From the NCBI GenBank assembly GCA_947466085.1, contig CANIEC010000021.1, positions 1 through 43,375 of the forward strand: DNA of 43,375 bases, in the 5' to 3' direction. This stretch comes from Rhodospirillales bacterium. Its GTDB lineage: Bacteria > Pseudomonadota > Alphaproteobacteria > Reyranellales > Reyranellaceae. The notes under the pieces are model-generated. The model had not been told where the DNA came from, did no database searches, and was given only the letters and a program-made list of their open reading frames with translations. A program made the translations under genes and the position numbers. Below, one piece after another: positions 8,926 through 16,176 of the stretch (position 1 is the first letter of the stretch; every line of letters starts with the position of its first letter).

Positions 8926-10491
8926 ATGGCCAAAGCGAAAAAGACCGCCCCCAAATCCTCCCCGAAGAAGCCGGCACGCAAGTCGGCAAAGCCCGCCACC
9001 CGGAAAGTGGTGAAGAAGGCCGCGCCGAAGAAGGCAGCGCCCGGGAAGAAAGTCGTGAAGGCGGCCCCGAAGGCTGCCAGGCGCCCGCCGCCCAAAATGG
9101 CGCGCAAGCCTGTCGCCAAGGCCGTGGCCAAGATCGCGCGCAACGCGCGGCCAGCCGGGGCTCCCGATGCCAATCTGCTGTCCGACCTGCTCAAGTGGGC
9201 GAAGGAGTTCGGCGCCGATGCGGCCGACGCGCTCTACGTCAACGGCGAGTCGATCTCGGTGGCGCAGCGACTGGGCAAGCGCGAGAAGCTCGAGAGCAGC
9301 GAGGGCCGCGACCTCGGCCTGCGCGTCTTCGTGGGCAAGCGCCAGGCCTTCGTCTCCTCGACCGACTTCGCGCCGGCCTCGCTGCGGGAACTGGCGAGCC
9401 GCGCCGTCGACATGGCGCGCGCCGTGCCGGGAGACCCGGTCTGCGGCCTCGCGCCCGAGGAATTGCTGGCCCGGTCGTGGCCCGACCTCGACCTCGATGA
9501 CAAGACGCGCCCCACGGCCAAGAAGCTGATCGCCATGGCCTCCGAGGCCGAGGATGCCGCTCGCGCCGTAAAGGGCGTCACCAATTCCGAAGGCGCCGAG
9601 GCCGGCTGGGGCCGCACCTCCGTCATGCTGGCCACCAGCAACGGCTTCTCCGGCGGCTACCGTCGCAGCGGCTTCTCCCTGTCCTGCTCGGTGCTGGGCG
9701 GCGAGGGGACCGGCATGGAACGCGACTATGAGTGGACAAGCGCGGTCCACCTGGAAGACCTGATGTCGGCCACCAAGGTCGGCCGCAATGCCGGCAAGTT
9801 CGTCGTGCGCCGTCTCAACCCGCGCAAGGCGCAGAGCGCGCGCGTGCCGGTAATCTACGACCGCCGCGTCTCGGGCGGCCTGATCGGCCATCTCGCCGGC
9901 TCCATCAACGGTCGCGCCGTGGCGCGCGGCACGTCTTTCCTGAAGGACAAGATGGGTGAGCGCGTCTTCGCCGAAGGCATCCGCATCCTCGACAATCCGC
10001 TGCGCCAGCGCGGGCTGGGCAGCCGCCCGTTCGACGCCGAAGGCCTGGCGACGTCGCGCCGCGCCGTCATTGACGACGGCGTGCTCACCACCTGGCTGCT
10101 CGACCTCGCGGCTGCCCGGCAGCTCAACCTGAAGCCGACCGGTCACGCCTCGCGCGGCGTCTCCGGTCCGCCCTCGCCCACCACCTCGAATTTCTATCTC
10201 GAGAAGGGCAAGCTGTCGGTCAAGGAGCTGATCGGCGACATCAAGAGCGGCCTCTACATCACCGACATGATCGGCTTCGGCGTCAACGGCGTGACCGGCG
10301 ACTACAGCCGCGGCGCCTCCGGCTTCTGGATCGAAAACGGCGAGCTTGCCTGGCCGGTGAGCGGCATCACCGTCGCGGGCAACCTGAAGGACATGTTCCT
10401 CAACATGACGGCCGCGAACGACCTCGAATTCAAGAGCTCGACCAACGCCCCGACCGTGAGAATTGAAGGGCTGACCGTCGCCGGCTCGTGA
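8926..10491 (+). CDS. pmbA: PmbA/TldE-family protein with Lys/Ala/Pro-rich N-terminal extension
   Basis: A 521-residue protein whose residues ~80-521 match the PmbA/TldE family, the non-catalytic partner of the TldD metalloprotease. That pair matures or degrades small peptides such as microcins and CcdA. Visible family blocks are LGKREKLESSEGRDLGLRVF, then PVIYDRRVSGGLIGHLAGSI, SGPPSPTTSNFYLEKG and the C-terminal GNLKDMFLNMTAANDLEF. As expected for TldE there is no HExxxH motif. Residues 1-75 are unusual: a basic, low-complexity tail built from AKK, PAKK and APKK units, like histone H1 or the tails of bacterial HU proteins. If the ATG at 9097 were the real start the tail would shrink to about 15 residues, but the frame is open and uniform from 8926. 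No tldD is in the window. Confidence 0.88.
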   Translation: MAKAKKTAPKSSPKKPARKSAKPATRKVVKKAAPKKAAPGKKVVKAAPKAARRPPPKMARKPVAKAVAKIARNARPAGAPDANLLSDLLKWAKEFGADAADALYVNGESISVAQRLGKREKLESSEGRDLGLRVFVGKRQAFVSSTDFAPASLRELASRAVDMARAVPGDPVCGLAPEELLARSWPDLDLDDKTRPTAKKLIAMASEAEDAARAVKGVTNSEGAEAGWGRTSVMLATSNGFSGGYRRSGFSLSCSVLGGEGTGMERDYEWTSAVHLEDLMSATKVGRNAGKFVVRRLNPRKAQSARVPVIYDRRVSGGLIGHLAGSINGRAVARGTSFLKDKMGERVFAEGIRILDNPLRQRGLGSRPFDAEGLATSRRAVIDDGVLTTWLLDLAAARQLNLKPTGHASRGVSGPPSPTTSNFYLEKGKLSVKELIGDIKSGLYITDMIGFGVNGVTGDYSRGASGFWIENGELAWPVSGITVAGNLKDMFLNMTAANDLEFKSSTNAPTVRIEGLTVAGS

Positions 10492-10504
10492 TAAACTGGC
10501 GGGC

Positions 10505-11716
10505 ATGACCTTCATGCCCCCGCTCAAGACTCTTGCCGCAACGACGGCGCTCCTCGGCAGCCTCGCGGTCGCGCCGGCCTTCGGACAGGACGGCGGCTTC
10601 CGCGATTGCCTGGCCGGCATCAAGGCCGATGCGCTGAAGCAGGGCGTGCCGGCATCGGTCATCGATCGCGCCTTCCAGGGGTTGACCCCCGACCAGAAGG
10701 TCGTCGATCTCGACAACCGCCAGCCCGAGTTCTCGCTGACCTACGCCAAGTATGTCGGCGGCACCGTGTCGCTCGATCGCATTCAGAAGGGTCAGCAGAA
10801 GCTGGCGCAGCATCGCGCCCTGCTCGACCAGCTGCAGGCGGAGTACGGTGTACCGCCTCAGTACCTGATGGCCTTCTGGGGCATCGAGACGAACTACGGC
10901 ACCTACATGGGCGACTTCCGCGTCGTGCGCTCCGTCGCGACGCTCGCCTGCATGACCAAGCGCCGCGAATTCTTCAGCAACGAGACGGTCCAGGCGCTGC
11001 GCATCCTCAACAGCAACCATATGACCAGCGACCAGATGCGCGGCTCGTGGGCCGGCGCCATGGGCAACATGCAGTTCATGCCCTCGACCTTCACCCGATG
11101 GGCGGTCGATCGCGACGGCAACGGCAGGATCGATATCTGGAACAGCCTGCCCGACGCCTTCGCCTCGGCGTCCAACTACCTGCGCGGCGTCGGCTTCAAG
11201 CCCGGCCTGCCGTCCAGCGAAGAGGTGATGCTGCCGGCGGGCTTCCCCCTGGAACAGGCCGACACGACGGTCGAGAAGCCGGTGAAGGCATGGGCCGCGA
11301 TGGGCGTGAAGAAGATGAACGGCGGCGCGCTGCCCCCGGTCGACGACGCCGCCTCGATCCTGTTGCCCGCCGGCTTCCGCGGCCCGGCCTTCATCGTCTA
11401 CCCGAACTTCAAGGCGGTGATGAACTGGAACCGCTCGACGCTCTACGCGCTCTCGGTCGGCATCCTCGCGCGCCAGATCGCCGGCGGCCCGCCGGTGCAG
11501 CAGCAGGCCCCCGCCGACGACGCGCCGATCTCGCGCGACACGGTGATCGACATGCAGATGCGCCTGGCCCGCCTCGGCCTCTACAAGGACGAGGCCGACG
11601 GGCTGTTGGGCCCCAAGACCCGCTCGGCGCTGCGCCTGTTCCAGCAGCAGCAGGCCCTGCCGGCCGACGGCCATCCGACGCAGGAGTCGGTGCGCCGCTT
11701 GCAGGCCGTCCGGTAA
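10505..11716 (+). CDS. Lytic murein transglycosylase, MltB type, with C-terminal peptidoglycan-binding domain
   Basis: A 403-residue exported enzyme that cleaves the MurNAc-GlcNAc bond of peptidoglycan with formation of anhydro-MurNAc. Residues 1-27 are a signal peptide (LKTLAATTALLGSLAVAPAF). The SLT_2/MltB catalytic domain spans about 30-325, with catalytic E128 in FWGIETNYGTYMG and the supporting GSWAGAMGNMQFMPSTF and DGNGRIDIWNSLPDAFASA motifs. A peptidoglycan-binding 1 domain fills the last ~60 residues (MQMRLARLGLYKDEADGLLG, then RSALRLFQQQQALPADG). No lipobox Cys is seen at the signal cleavage site, so it is probably periplasmic rather than a lipoprotein. It starts 13 bases after the pmbA-like gene. 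Confidence 0.94.
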   Translation: MTFMPPLKTLAATTALLGSLAVAPAFGQDGGFRDCLAGIKADALKQGVPASVIDRAFQGLTPDQKVVDLDNRQPEFSLTYAKYVGGTVSLDRIQKGQQKLAQHRALLDQLQAEYGVPPQYLMAFWGIETNYGTYMGDFRVVRSVATLACMTKRREFFSNETVQALRILNSNHMTSDQMRGSWAGAMGNMQFMPSTFTRWAVDRDGNGRIDIWNSLPDAFASASNYLRGVGFKPGLPSSEEVMLPAGFPLEQADTTVEKPVKAWAAMGVKKMNGGALPPVDDAASILLPAGFRGPAFIVYPNFKAVMNWNRSTLYALSVGILARQIAGGPPVQQQAPADDAPISRDTVIDMQMRLARLGLYKDEADGLLGPKTRSALRLFQQQQALPADGHPTQESVRRLQAVR

Positions 11717-11757
11717 CGGCGTTCCAGACTTTTCCGCTTGGAGTCGACACGCACTCC

Positions 11758-11865
11758 CTCATCCTGAGGAGCGGCCGTAGGCCGCGTCTCGAAGGATCGG
11801 CAACAGGCGCGGTGCTCGTGCCCATGCTTCGAGACACGCGCCTGCGGCGCGCTCCTCAGCATGAG
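11758..11865. repeat. Palindromic intergenic repeat with CATCCTGAGGAGCG ends
   Basis: CTCATCCTGAGGAGC..GTCTCGAAGGAT (11758-11797) and the inverted ATGCTTCGAGAC..GCTCCTCAGCATGAG (11824-11865) flank a short spacer. The outer arms pair, with smaller hairpins (CGGCC/GGCCG, CGC..GCG) inside each arm. It lies between the convergent transglycosylase and lipid-kinase genes and may act as a terminator. The ends resemble those of the element at 23116-23234. Confidence 0.75.
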
Positions 11866-11899
11866 GTCGGTGGTGGCGTTTCTATCGGATCCGGAAACT

Positions 11900-12835
11900 C
11901 TAAGCCGGCCTCAACAACCGCACGGCCTCGGTCGAGAGGCCGATCGATACTGGCAATGTCAGCGCATCGTCGCCGTCGATCTGGACGGGCTGGCGTCGCC
12001 GTTCGCCGGCATCGTTCAGAACCGAGATATTGACCTCGCGGCCGGCCACGACACGATAACCCGGTGTCCGCGGCAGCGCGCCCAGCACGAGGGCCGCGCC
12101 GAAGCGCAGCGCGTGCATCCAGCCCCAGCGCTCGAACAGGCAGACATGCAGCAGCGGCGCGTCGAGCGACGCTTCCGGCGCCACGACATAGGGGCCGGCA
12201 TAGTGTCGGGCGTGCGTCACGATCACCGACGCGGCCTCGTGGGCAACGCCGTCGATCTCCACGGCATAGCGCACCGGCCGGTAGCGCCTCGCCTCGACCA
12301 GCGAGCGCCAGACATAGGCGATCTTGCCCCAGCGCCGCTTCAGGCCTGAGCTCACGCCCGCCACCACCTTGGCGTCGAAGCCGGCGCCGGCCATCAGCGA
12401 GAAGCAGCGCGGACGCCCGGTTCCACTGGCCTGGCCCGGATGCATCAGCACTTCGCGTCCGGCGATGATCGCCTCGGCAAGCGCCGCGGCCGTCGAGCCC
12501 AGCCCCAGCTCGTGCGCCAGCACGTTGGCGGTCCCCAACGGTACGAGAGCGAGCGGCGGCGCCGTGGCGGCGCGGGCAGCGAGTCCGTTCACCACCTCGT
12601 TGATCGTGCCGTCGCCGCCGGCGACGGCAATCACGCCATAGCGTCCGGCATCGCACTGTTCGGCATAACGGCGGGCATCGCCCGGCGCCGCCGTCTCCAC
12701 GAGATCGACCGTCCAGCCCTGGGCGCGCACACGGCCCACGACCTCATCGACCAGGCCGCGGCGCCGGCGGCCGGCCGTCGGATTGAAAATGAGGAGCACC
12801 GATGTAGCGGGGCCGGTAGCCGAGGCGAATGTCAT
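11900..12835 (-). CDS. Diacylglycerol kinase-family lipid kinase
   Basis: A 311-residue protein of the DAGK catalytic family (DgkB/YegS-like), which phosphorylates diacylglycerol or related lipids with ATP. LLIFNPTAGRRRRG (residues ~14-27) is the N-terminal motif. GGDGTINEVVNG (73-84) is the glycine-rich nucleotide loop, and ALVPLGTANVLAHELGL is the substrate/ATP block. The ATG at 12835 gives the usual N-terminus; an upstream ATG at 12910 would add an unlike 25-residue extension. It is divergent from the plcP-like gene. The PHO-box-like repeat at 12829-12846 overlaps its start codon. In this setting it might recycle diacylglycerol to phosphatidate, but the lipid acceptor is not known. LCB5/sphingosine-kinase-like activity is another option. 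Confidence 0.88.
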   Translation of the reverse strand: MTFASATGPATSVLLIFNPTAGRRRRGLVDEVVGRVRAQGWTVDLVETAAPGDARRYAEQCDAGRYGVIAVAGGDGTINEVVNGLAARAATAPPLALVPLGTANVLAHELGLGSTAAALAEAIIAGREVLMHPGQASGTGRPRCFSLMAGAGFDAKVVAGVSSGLKRRWGKIAYVWRSLVEARRYRPVRYAVEIDGVAHEAASVIVTHARHYAGPYVVAPEASLDAPLLHVCLFERWGWMHALRFGAALVLGALPRTPGYRVVAGREVNISVLNDAGERRRQPVQIDGDDALTLPVSIGLSTEAVRLLRPA

Positions 12836-12846
12836 CGAACAGTCAC
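12829..12846 (+). promoter_or_regulatory. PHO-box-like direct repeat upstream of the plcP-like gene
   Basis: The 18-base sequence ATGTCAT-CGAA-CAGTCAC fits the PhoB consensus CTGTCAT-N4-CTGTCAC with one mismatch in each heptamer and the correct 4-base spacer. It is oriented towards the plcP-like gene, 113 bases upstream of its ATG, and covers the start codon of the divergent lipid-kinase gene. Confidence 0.5.
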
Positions 12847-12959
12847 AACCGATACACCTCCACGCAACGGCTCCCATACACAATCCAATGCGTACCCTGC
12901 AATCGTGCACAACATATTTTGTGTCGGTCGACCATTATCCACATGACCGTTCCTTCCAC

Positions 12960-13772
12960 ATGACACTCCACGACCGCAACCAGCCTGCCCGCCATAGAGC
13001 GATCTTCCTGTCCGACATCCATCTCGGCACACGCGGCTGCCAGGCCGAGCTGCTGCTCGACTTCCTGAGGAAGAACGAGAGCGAGCATCTCTATCTGGTG
13101 GGTGACATCGTCGACGGCTGGCGACTCAAGCGCTGGTGGTACTGGCCGCAAGCCCACAATGACGTCGTGCAGAAGATCATGCGCAAGGCCCGCAAGGGCA
13201 CAAACGTCGTCTACATTCCCGGCAACCACGACGAGGCGGCGCGGCAATACTGCCAGCTCACCTTCGGCGACGTGCGAGTCGAGGACGAGGTCATCCACGA
13301 AACACCGGACGGCAAGAAGCTGCTGGTGATCCACGGCGACCAGTTCGACGGCATCGTGCGCTATGCCCGCTGGCTCGCCATTCTCGGCGACTGGGCCTAT
13401 GCCGCGGCGCTGCGCCTGAACACCATCTTCAACTGGGGCCGCCGCAAGCTCGGCCTGCCCTACTGGTCGCTCTCGGCCTACCTGAAGCACCGGGTCAAGA
13501 ACGCCGTGCAGTTCATCAACGACTACGAGAATGCGGTGGCCAGCGAGGCCCGCCACCGCGGTGTCGATGGCGTCGTGTGCGGCCACATCCATCACGCCGA
13601 GATGCGCATGATCGACGGCGTGCTCTACTGCAACGACGGCGACTGGGTCGAGAGCTGCACGGCGCTCGTCGAGGATTTCGACGGCCGCCTGCGCATCGTC
13701 CACTGGGCGGACGAGGTGGCCCGTCGCTCGTCACGGCTTCCCTTGTCTCACGTTCAACTGGCCGCGGAGTAG
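12960..13772 (+). CDS. plcP: Metallophosphoesterase, PlcP-like phospholipase C (or LpxH-like)
   Basis: A 270-residue calcineurin-fold phosphoesterase. Metal-ligand motifs are complete: SDIHLG (D19, H21), GDIVDGW (D49), GNHD (N89-H90), H125 in VIHGDQFD and GHIHHAE (H209, H211). Proteins of this type are often labelled UDP-2,3-diacylglucosamine diphosphatase. However, the rhizobial family member PlcP is a phospholipase C that hydrolyses phosphatidylcholine and phosphatidylethanolamine to diacylglycerol under phosphate starvation. The PlcP reading is preferred because a GT4 gene follows after 3 bases (a known plcP-agt pairing), a diacylglycerol-kinase gene is divergent, and a PHO-box-like site lies upstream. 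The ribosome-binding site of the chosen ATG is poor; an ATG at 12888 is an alternative. Confidence 0.82.
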   Translation: MTLHDRNQPARHRAIFLSDIHLGTRGCQAELLLDFLRKNESEHLYLVGDIVDGWRLKRWWYWPQAHNDVVQKIMRKARKGTNVVYIPGNHDEAARQYCQLTFGDVRVEDEVIHETPDGKKLLVIHGDQFDGIVRYARWLAILGDWAYAAALRLNTIFNWGRRKLGLPYWSLSAYLKHRVKNAVQFINDYENAVASEARHRGVDGVVCGHIHHAEMRMIDGVLYCNDGDWVESCTALVEDFDGRLRIVHWADEVARRSSRLPLSHVQLAAE

Positions 13773-13775
13773 CCC

Positions 13776-14828
13776 TTGCGCATTGCCATCGTTACCGATG
13801 CCTGGCGGCCCCAGATCAACGGCGTCGTCCGTACGCTCGAGATCGTCTCGCGGCTCCTTCGCGCCGAGGGCCACGAGGTCGAGGTGTTCGGCCCCGACCG
13901 CTTTCGCACCCTGCCCTGCCCGACCTATCCCGAGATCAGGTTGTCGCTGTTTCCCGCGTCCCGCCTCAGCCACATGCTGAAGCTGTTCGCGCCCGATGCC
14001 ATCCATCTCGTCACCGAGGGACCGCTGGGCTGGGCGGCGCGGGGCTTCTGCCGCCGTAACGGCATTCCGTTCACCACCGCCTACCACACGCGCTTCCCCG
14101 AATATGTCCAGGCCCGCATCCAGGTGCCGCTCTCGTGGAGCTACGCCCTGGTGCGCCGCTTCCATGCTCCGTCGGCCGGCGTGCTGGTCGTGTCTCCTGC
14201 GATCCGCGACGAACTCAGTGAGCGCGGCTTCAGGAACCTCGTGCCGTGGTCGCGCGGCGTCGACATCACCGCGTTCAAGCCCCAGCCGCGCGAGCAGTTC
14301 AAGGAACCGCGACCGATCTGGCTCTATACCGGGCGCGTCGCCATCGAGAAGAACATCAAGGCCTTCCTCGACCTCGATCTCCCCGGCACCAAGTGGGTGG
14401 TGGGCGGCGGCCCGCAACTCAAGTCGCTGCAGCGCCGCTACACCAACGCCCACTTCTTCGGCTCGGTGGACACCGACGAACTTTCATATCGCTACGCACA
14501 GGCGGACTGCTTCGTCTTCCCGAGCGTCACCGACACGTTCGGCCTGGTCATGGTCGAGGCGCTGGCTTCGGGCGTGCCGGTCGCGGGCTACCCGGTGCCC
14601 GGACCGCTCGACGTGGTGACCGATCCCAAGGTCGGTGCCCTCGACTGGGACCTGCGCACGGCCTGCCTCGCTGCCGTCTCGCGCGACCCCGAGGATTGCC
14701 GCCGCCATGCAGAAACCTTCACCTGGGAACGCTGCGCACGGCAGTTCCTGAACGCGCTGCAGAAGATTCCCCACAGCCATTGGCAGCCCCTGCGCAATCG
14801 CGTCCTGCCCGACGCCGCCGCGCCCTAG
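13776..14828 (+). CDS. agt: GT4 glycosyltransferase, Agt-like (diacylglycerol glycosylation)
   Basis: A 350-residue GT-B glycosyltransferase of family GT4. The N-terminal MRIAIVTDAWRPQINGVVRT and EGPLGWAARGFCRRNGIPFT motifs resemble those of sulfoquinovosyl- and glycosyl-diacylglycerol synthases. The donor site has GRVAIEKN (R187, K192) and DTFGLVMVEALASGVPVAGY, a D-x7-E form (D253, E261) of the usual E-x7-E. The start is TTG with GGAG eight to ten bases upstream, 3 bases after the plcP-like stop, so the two are translationally linked. In Agrobacterium and marine alphaproteobacteria an Agt partner of PlcP makes glucosyl- or glucuronosyl-diacylglycerol, and the same role is inferred here. The sugar donor cannot be read from sequence. 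Confidence 0.85.
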   Translation: MRIAIVTDAWRPQINGVVRTLEIVSRLLRAEGHEVEVFGPDRFRTLPCPTYPEIRLSLFPASRLSHMLKLFAPDAIHLVTEGPLGWAARGFCRRNGIPFTTAYHTRFPEYVQARIQVPLSWSYALVRRFHAPSAGVLVVSPAIRDELSERGFRNLVPWSRGVDITAFKPQPREQFKEPRPIWLYTGRVAIEKNIKAFLDLDLPGTKWVVGGGPQLKSLQRRYTNAHFFGSVDTDELSYRYAQADCFVFPSVTDTFGLVMVEALASGVPVAGYPVPGPLDVVTDPKVGALDWDLRTACLAAVSRDPEDCRRHAETFTWERCARQFLNALQKIPHSHWQPLRNRVLPDAAAP

Positions 14829-14915
14829 CGGCGTATCGACCCCACTCATTGTGGGTTGCGGGTCACCCCCCAGGAAGGGTAGATGCGGCGTCCGCATTCC
14901 TGAAGGCAGACCGGC

Positions 14916-15176
14916 ATGGCTATCCAGTACTTCGCCAAGGTGACCGCTTCCGACCACGAGGTGCTGCAGCGCACCGTGAAGCACTATCCGCTCAGCTCCT
15001 ATGCCGACTGGCATCTGAAGGAGATGAGCCGCATGTCGGATTGGCGCAGCCGTCGTCACACAATCAAGATGGTGCCTGTGACGCCGCAGGAGTTCGAGGA
15101 TTACTGCAAGAAGAAGGGCGTCCCCAGCGACATCATCACCTTCAAGGCCTTCGTCTGCGACAAGGGCGGCGGCTGA
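14916..15176 (+). CDS. Small hypothetical protein
   Basis: An 86-residue soluble protein, unrecognised. It starts MAIQYFAKVTASDHEVLQRT, is rich in charged and aromatic residues (SSYADWHLKEMSRMSDWRSR) and ends in VCDKGGG. No signal or membrane segment is seen. A GAAGG ribosome-binding site sits upstream of the ATG. It lies 87 bases after the GT4 gene on the same strand and could be read through from it, but nothing in the sequence links it to lipid metabolism. Confidence 0.72.
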   Translation: MAIQYFAKVTASDHEVLQRTVKHYPLSSYADWHLKEMSRMSDWRSRRHTIKMVPVTPQEFEDYCKKKGVPSDIITFKAFVCDKGGG

Positions 15177-15258
15177 TCGTCCCGCCGCTCACCGGCGCGT
15201 AACCTGTTGAAGTCATCCGCGGCCTCCCTACGTTGAGGTCAGCCCGCAGGAGACTTCC

Positions 15259-15309
15259 ATGCCAGCCCTCAATCACCGGCTCGTCCACGTTCCGGCTGCT
15301 TCGGCCTGA
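15259..15309 (+). CDS. Possible 16-residue peptide ORF with strong ribosome-binding site
   Basis: ATG at 15259 is preceded by GCAGGAGA at the ideal distance and opens a 16-codon frame (MPALNHRLVHVPAASA) ending in TGA. It is a short peptide or the fossil start of a lost gene; what follows is the 3' end of the convergent RraA-like gene. Evidence is the ribosome-binding site only. Confidence 0.25.
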   Translation: MPALNHRLVHVPAASA

Positions 15310-15317
15310 GATGCGTT

Positions 15318-16049
15318 TCACCCGCCGGCGGGCTCACCGGCCTTGATCCACGCCTGATAGAGTTTCTTCGTTTCGTCGTTCGGCGGATAGGTGCCGGTGA
15401 TCGGATGGCCCTGTCCCACCCGGATCGCGACGAACTTCTCCAGCCGCTCCTGCTCAAAGGAATCGCGGGCGACCTCATTGGCGAGATGCCGGGGCACGAC
15501 GATGGCGCCGTCTTCGTCGGCCACGATGATGTCGCCGGGATAGACCGGAACGCCGCAGATGCCGACCGGCACCTGCACCTCGACGGGTCGCAGGTTGGCC
15601 ATGCTGGGCGGCGCCGCGGCGGCCGAGCAGTAGACGGGAAAGTCGAACTTGCCGATCACCGGAGAATCGCGCATCGCCCCATCGCTCAGCACGCCCGCGA
15701 GGCCGCGCACCTTGAGGCGCAGCGCCAGGATATCGCCCAGCGTGCCGGAGCGCGTGTTGCCCTCGGTGCCGATGACCAGCACGGAGCCCGCAGGCGATTC
15801 CTCGATCGCGGTGCGCTGCGCGTTCGGCGGATCGCTGGGGCTCGGCGCCTTGTCGATATCCTCGCGGCTCGGAATGTAGCGCAGGGTGTAGGCCGGCCCG
15901 ACGATCCGCGCCGCCGCCGGATTGAGCGGCTTCACCCCGTTCACAGCCACGTTGCGAAACCCGCGCTTCAGCATCTGCATCGAGACGGTCGCCGTGCTCG
16001 CATACATGAAGTTCCGGATCGTCTCGGCCGATAGCGGTTCAGCGGTCAT
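15318..16049 (-). CDS. RraA family protein (RNase E regulator-like / HMG-CHA aldolase-like)
   Basis: A 243-residue protein of the RraA/dimethylmenaquinone-methyltransferase-like family. Members include the RNase E inhibitor RraA and class II 4-hydroxy-4-methyl-2-oxoglutarate aldolases. GVLSDGAMRDSPVIGKFDFP (residues ~138-157) holds the Arg-Asp pair that binds pyruvate and metal in the aldolases. GDILALRLKVRG and VYPGDIIVADEDGAIVVP are family signatures. At 243 residues it is longer than E. coli RraA (about 160), with N- and C-terminal extensions, which favours an enzyme or a ribonuclease-activity-regulator subgroup common in alphaproteobacteria. A GGGGAG ribosome-binding site precedes the ATG. 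Which activity it has cannot be decided here. Confidence 0.88.
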   Translation of the reverse strand: MTAEPLSAETIRNFMYASTATVSMQMLKRGFRNVAVNGVKPLNPAAARIVGPAYTLRYIPSREDIDKAPSPSDPPNAQRTAIEESPAGSVLVIGTEGNTRSGTLGDILALRLKVRGLAGVLSDGAMRDSPVIGKFDFPVYCSAAAAPPSMANLRPVEVQVPVGICGVPVYPGDIIVADEDGAIVVPRHLANEVARDSFEQERLEKFVAIRVGQGHPITGTYPPNDETKKLYQAWIKAGEPAGG

Positions 16050-16077
16050 TGGCGCTCTCCCCTCGCAACACCATTAT

Positions 16078-16150
16078 TGTCATCCCGAGGCGAAGCCGAG
16101 GGACCTTTGCTTTGATCTTTAAAGGTCCCTCGGCTTCGCTCGGGATGACA
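16078..16150. repeat. Near-perfect inverted repeat with TGTCATCCCGAG ends
   Basis: Arms of 31 and 30 bases (16078-16108 and 16121-16150) are exact reverse complements apart from one extra base, around a 12-base AT-rich loop. The left arm matches the first bases of the window (1-33). It lies between xseA and the RraA-like gene on the same strand and would form a strong stem in either transcript. Confidence 0.9.
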
Positions 16151-16176
16151 GTTTTCATTTCATCAAGGCTCGTGCG

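Noticed and set aside
8731-10716. 661-codon minus-strand frame
   Set aside because: It lies opposite pmbA and part of the transglycosylase gene, with low-complexity composition and no domain.
12960-13772. Call as LpxH (UDP-2,3-diacylglucosamine diphosphatase) for lipid A synthesis
   Set aside because: The fold fits, but the coupled GT4 gene, divergent lipid kinase and PHO-box-like site favour PlcP. LpxH was kept only as the alternative.
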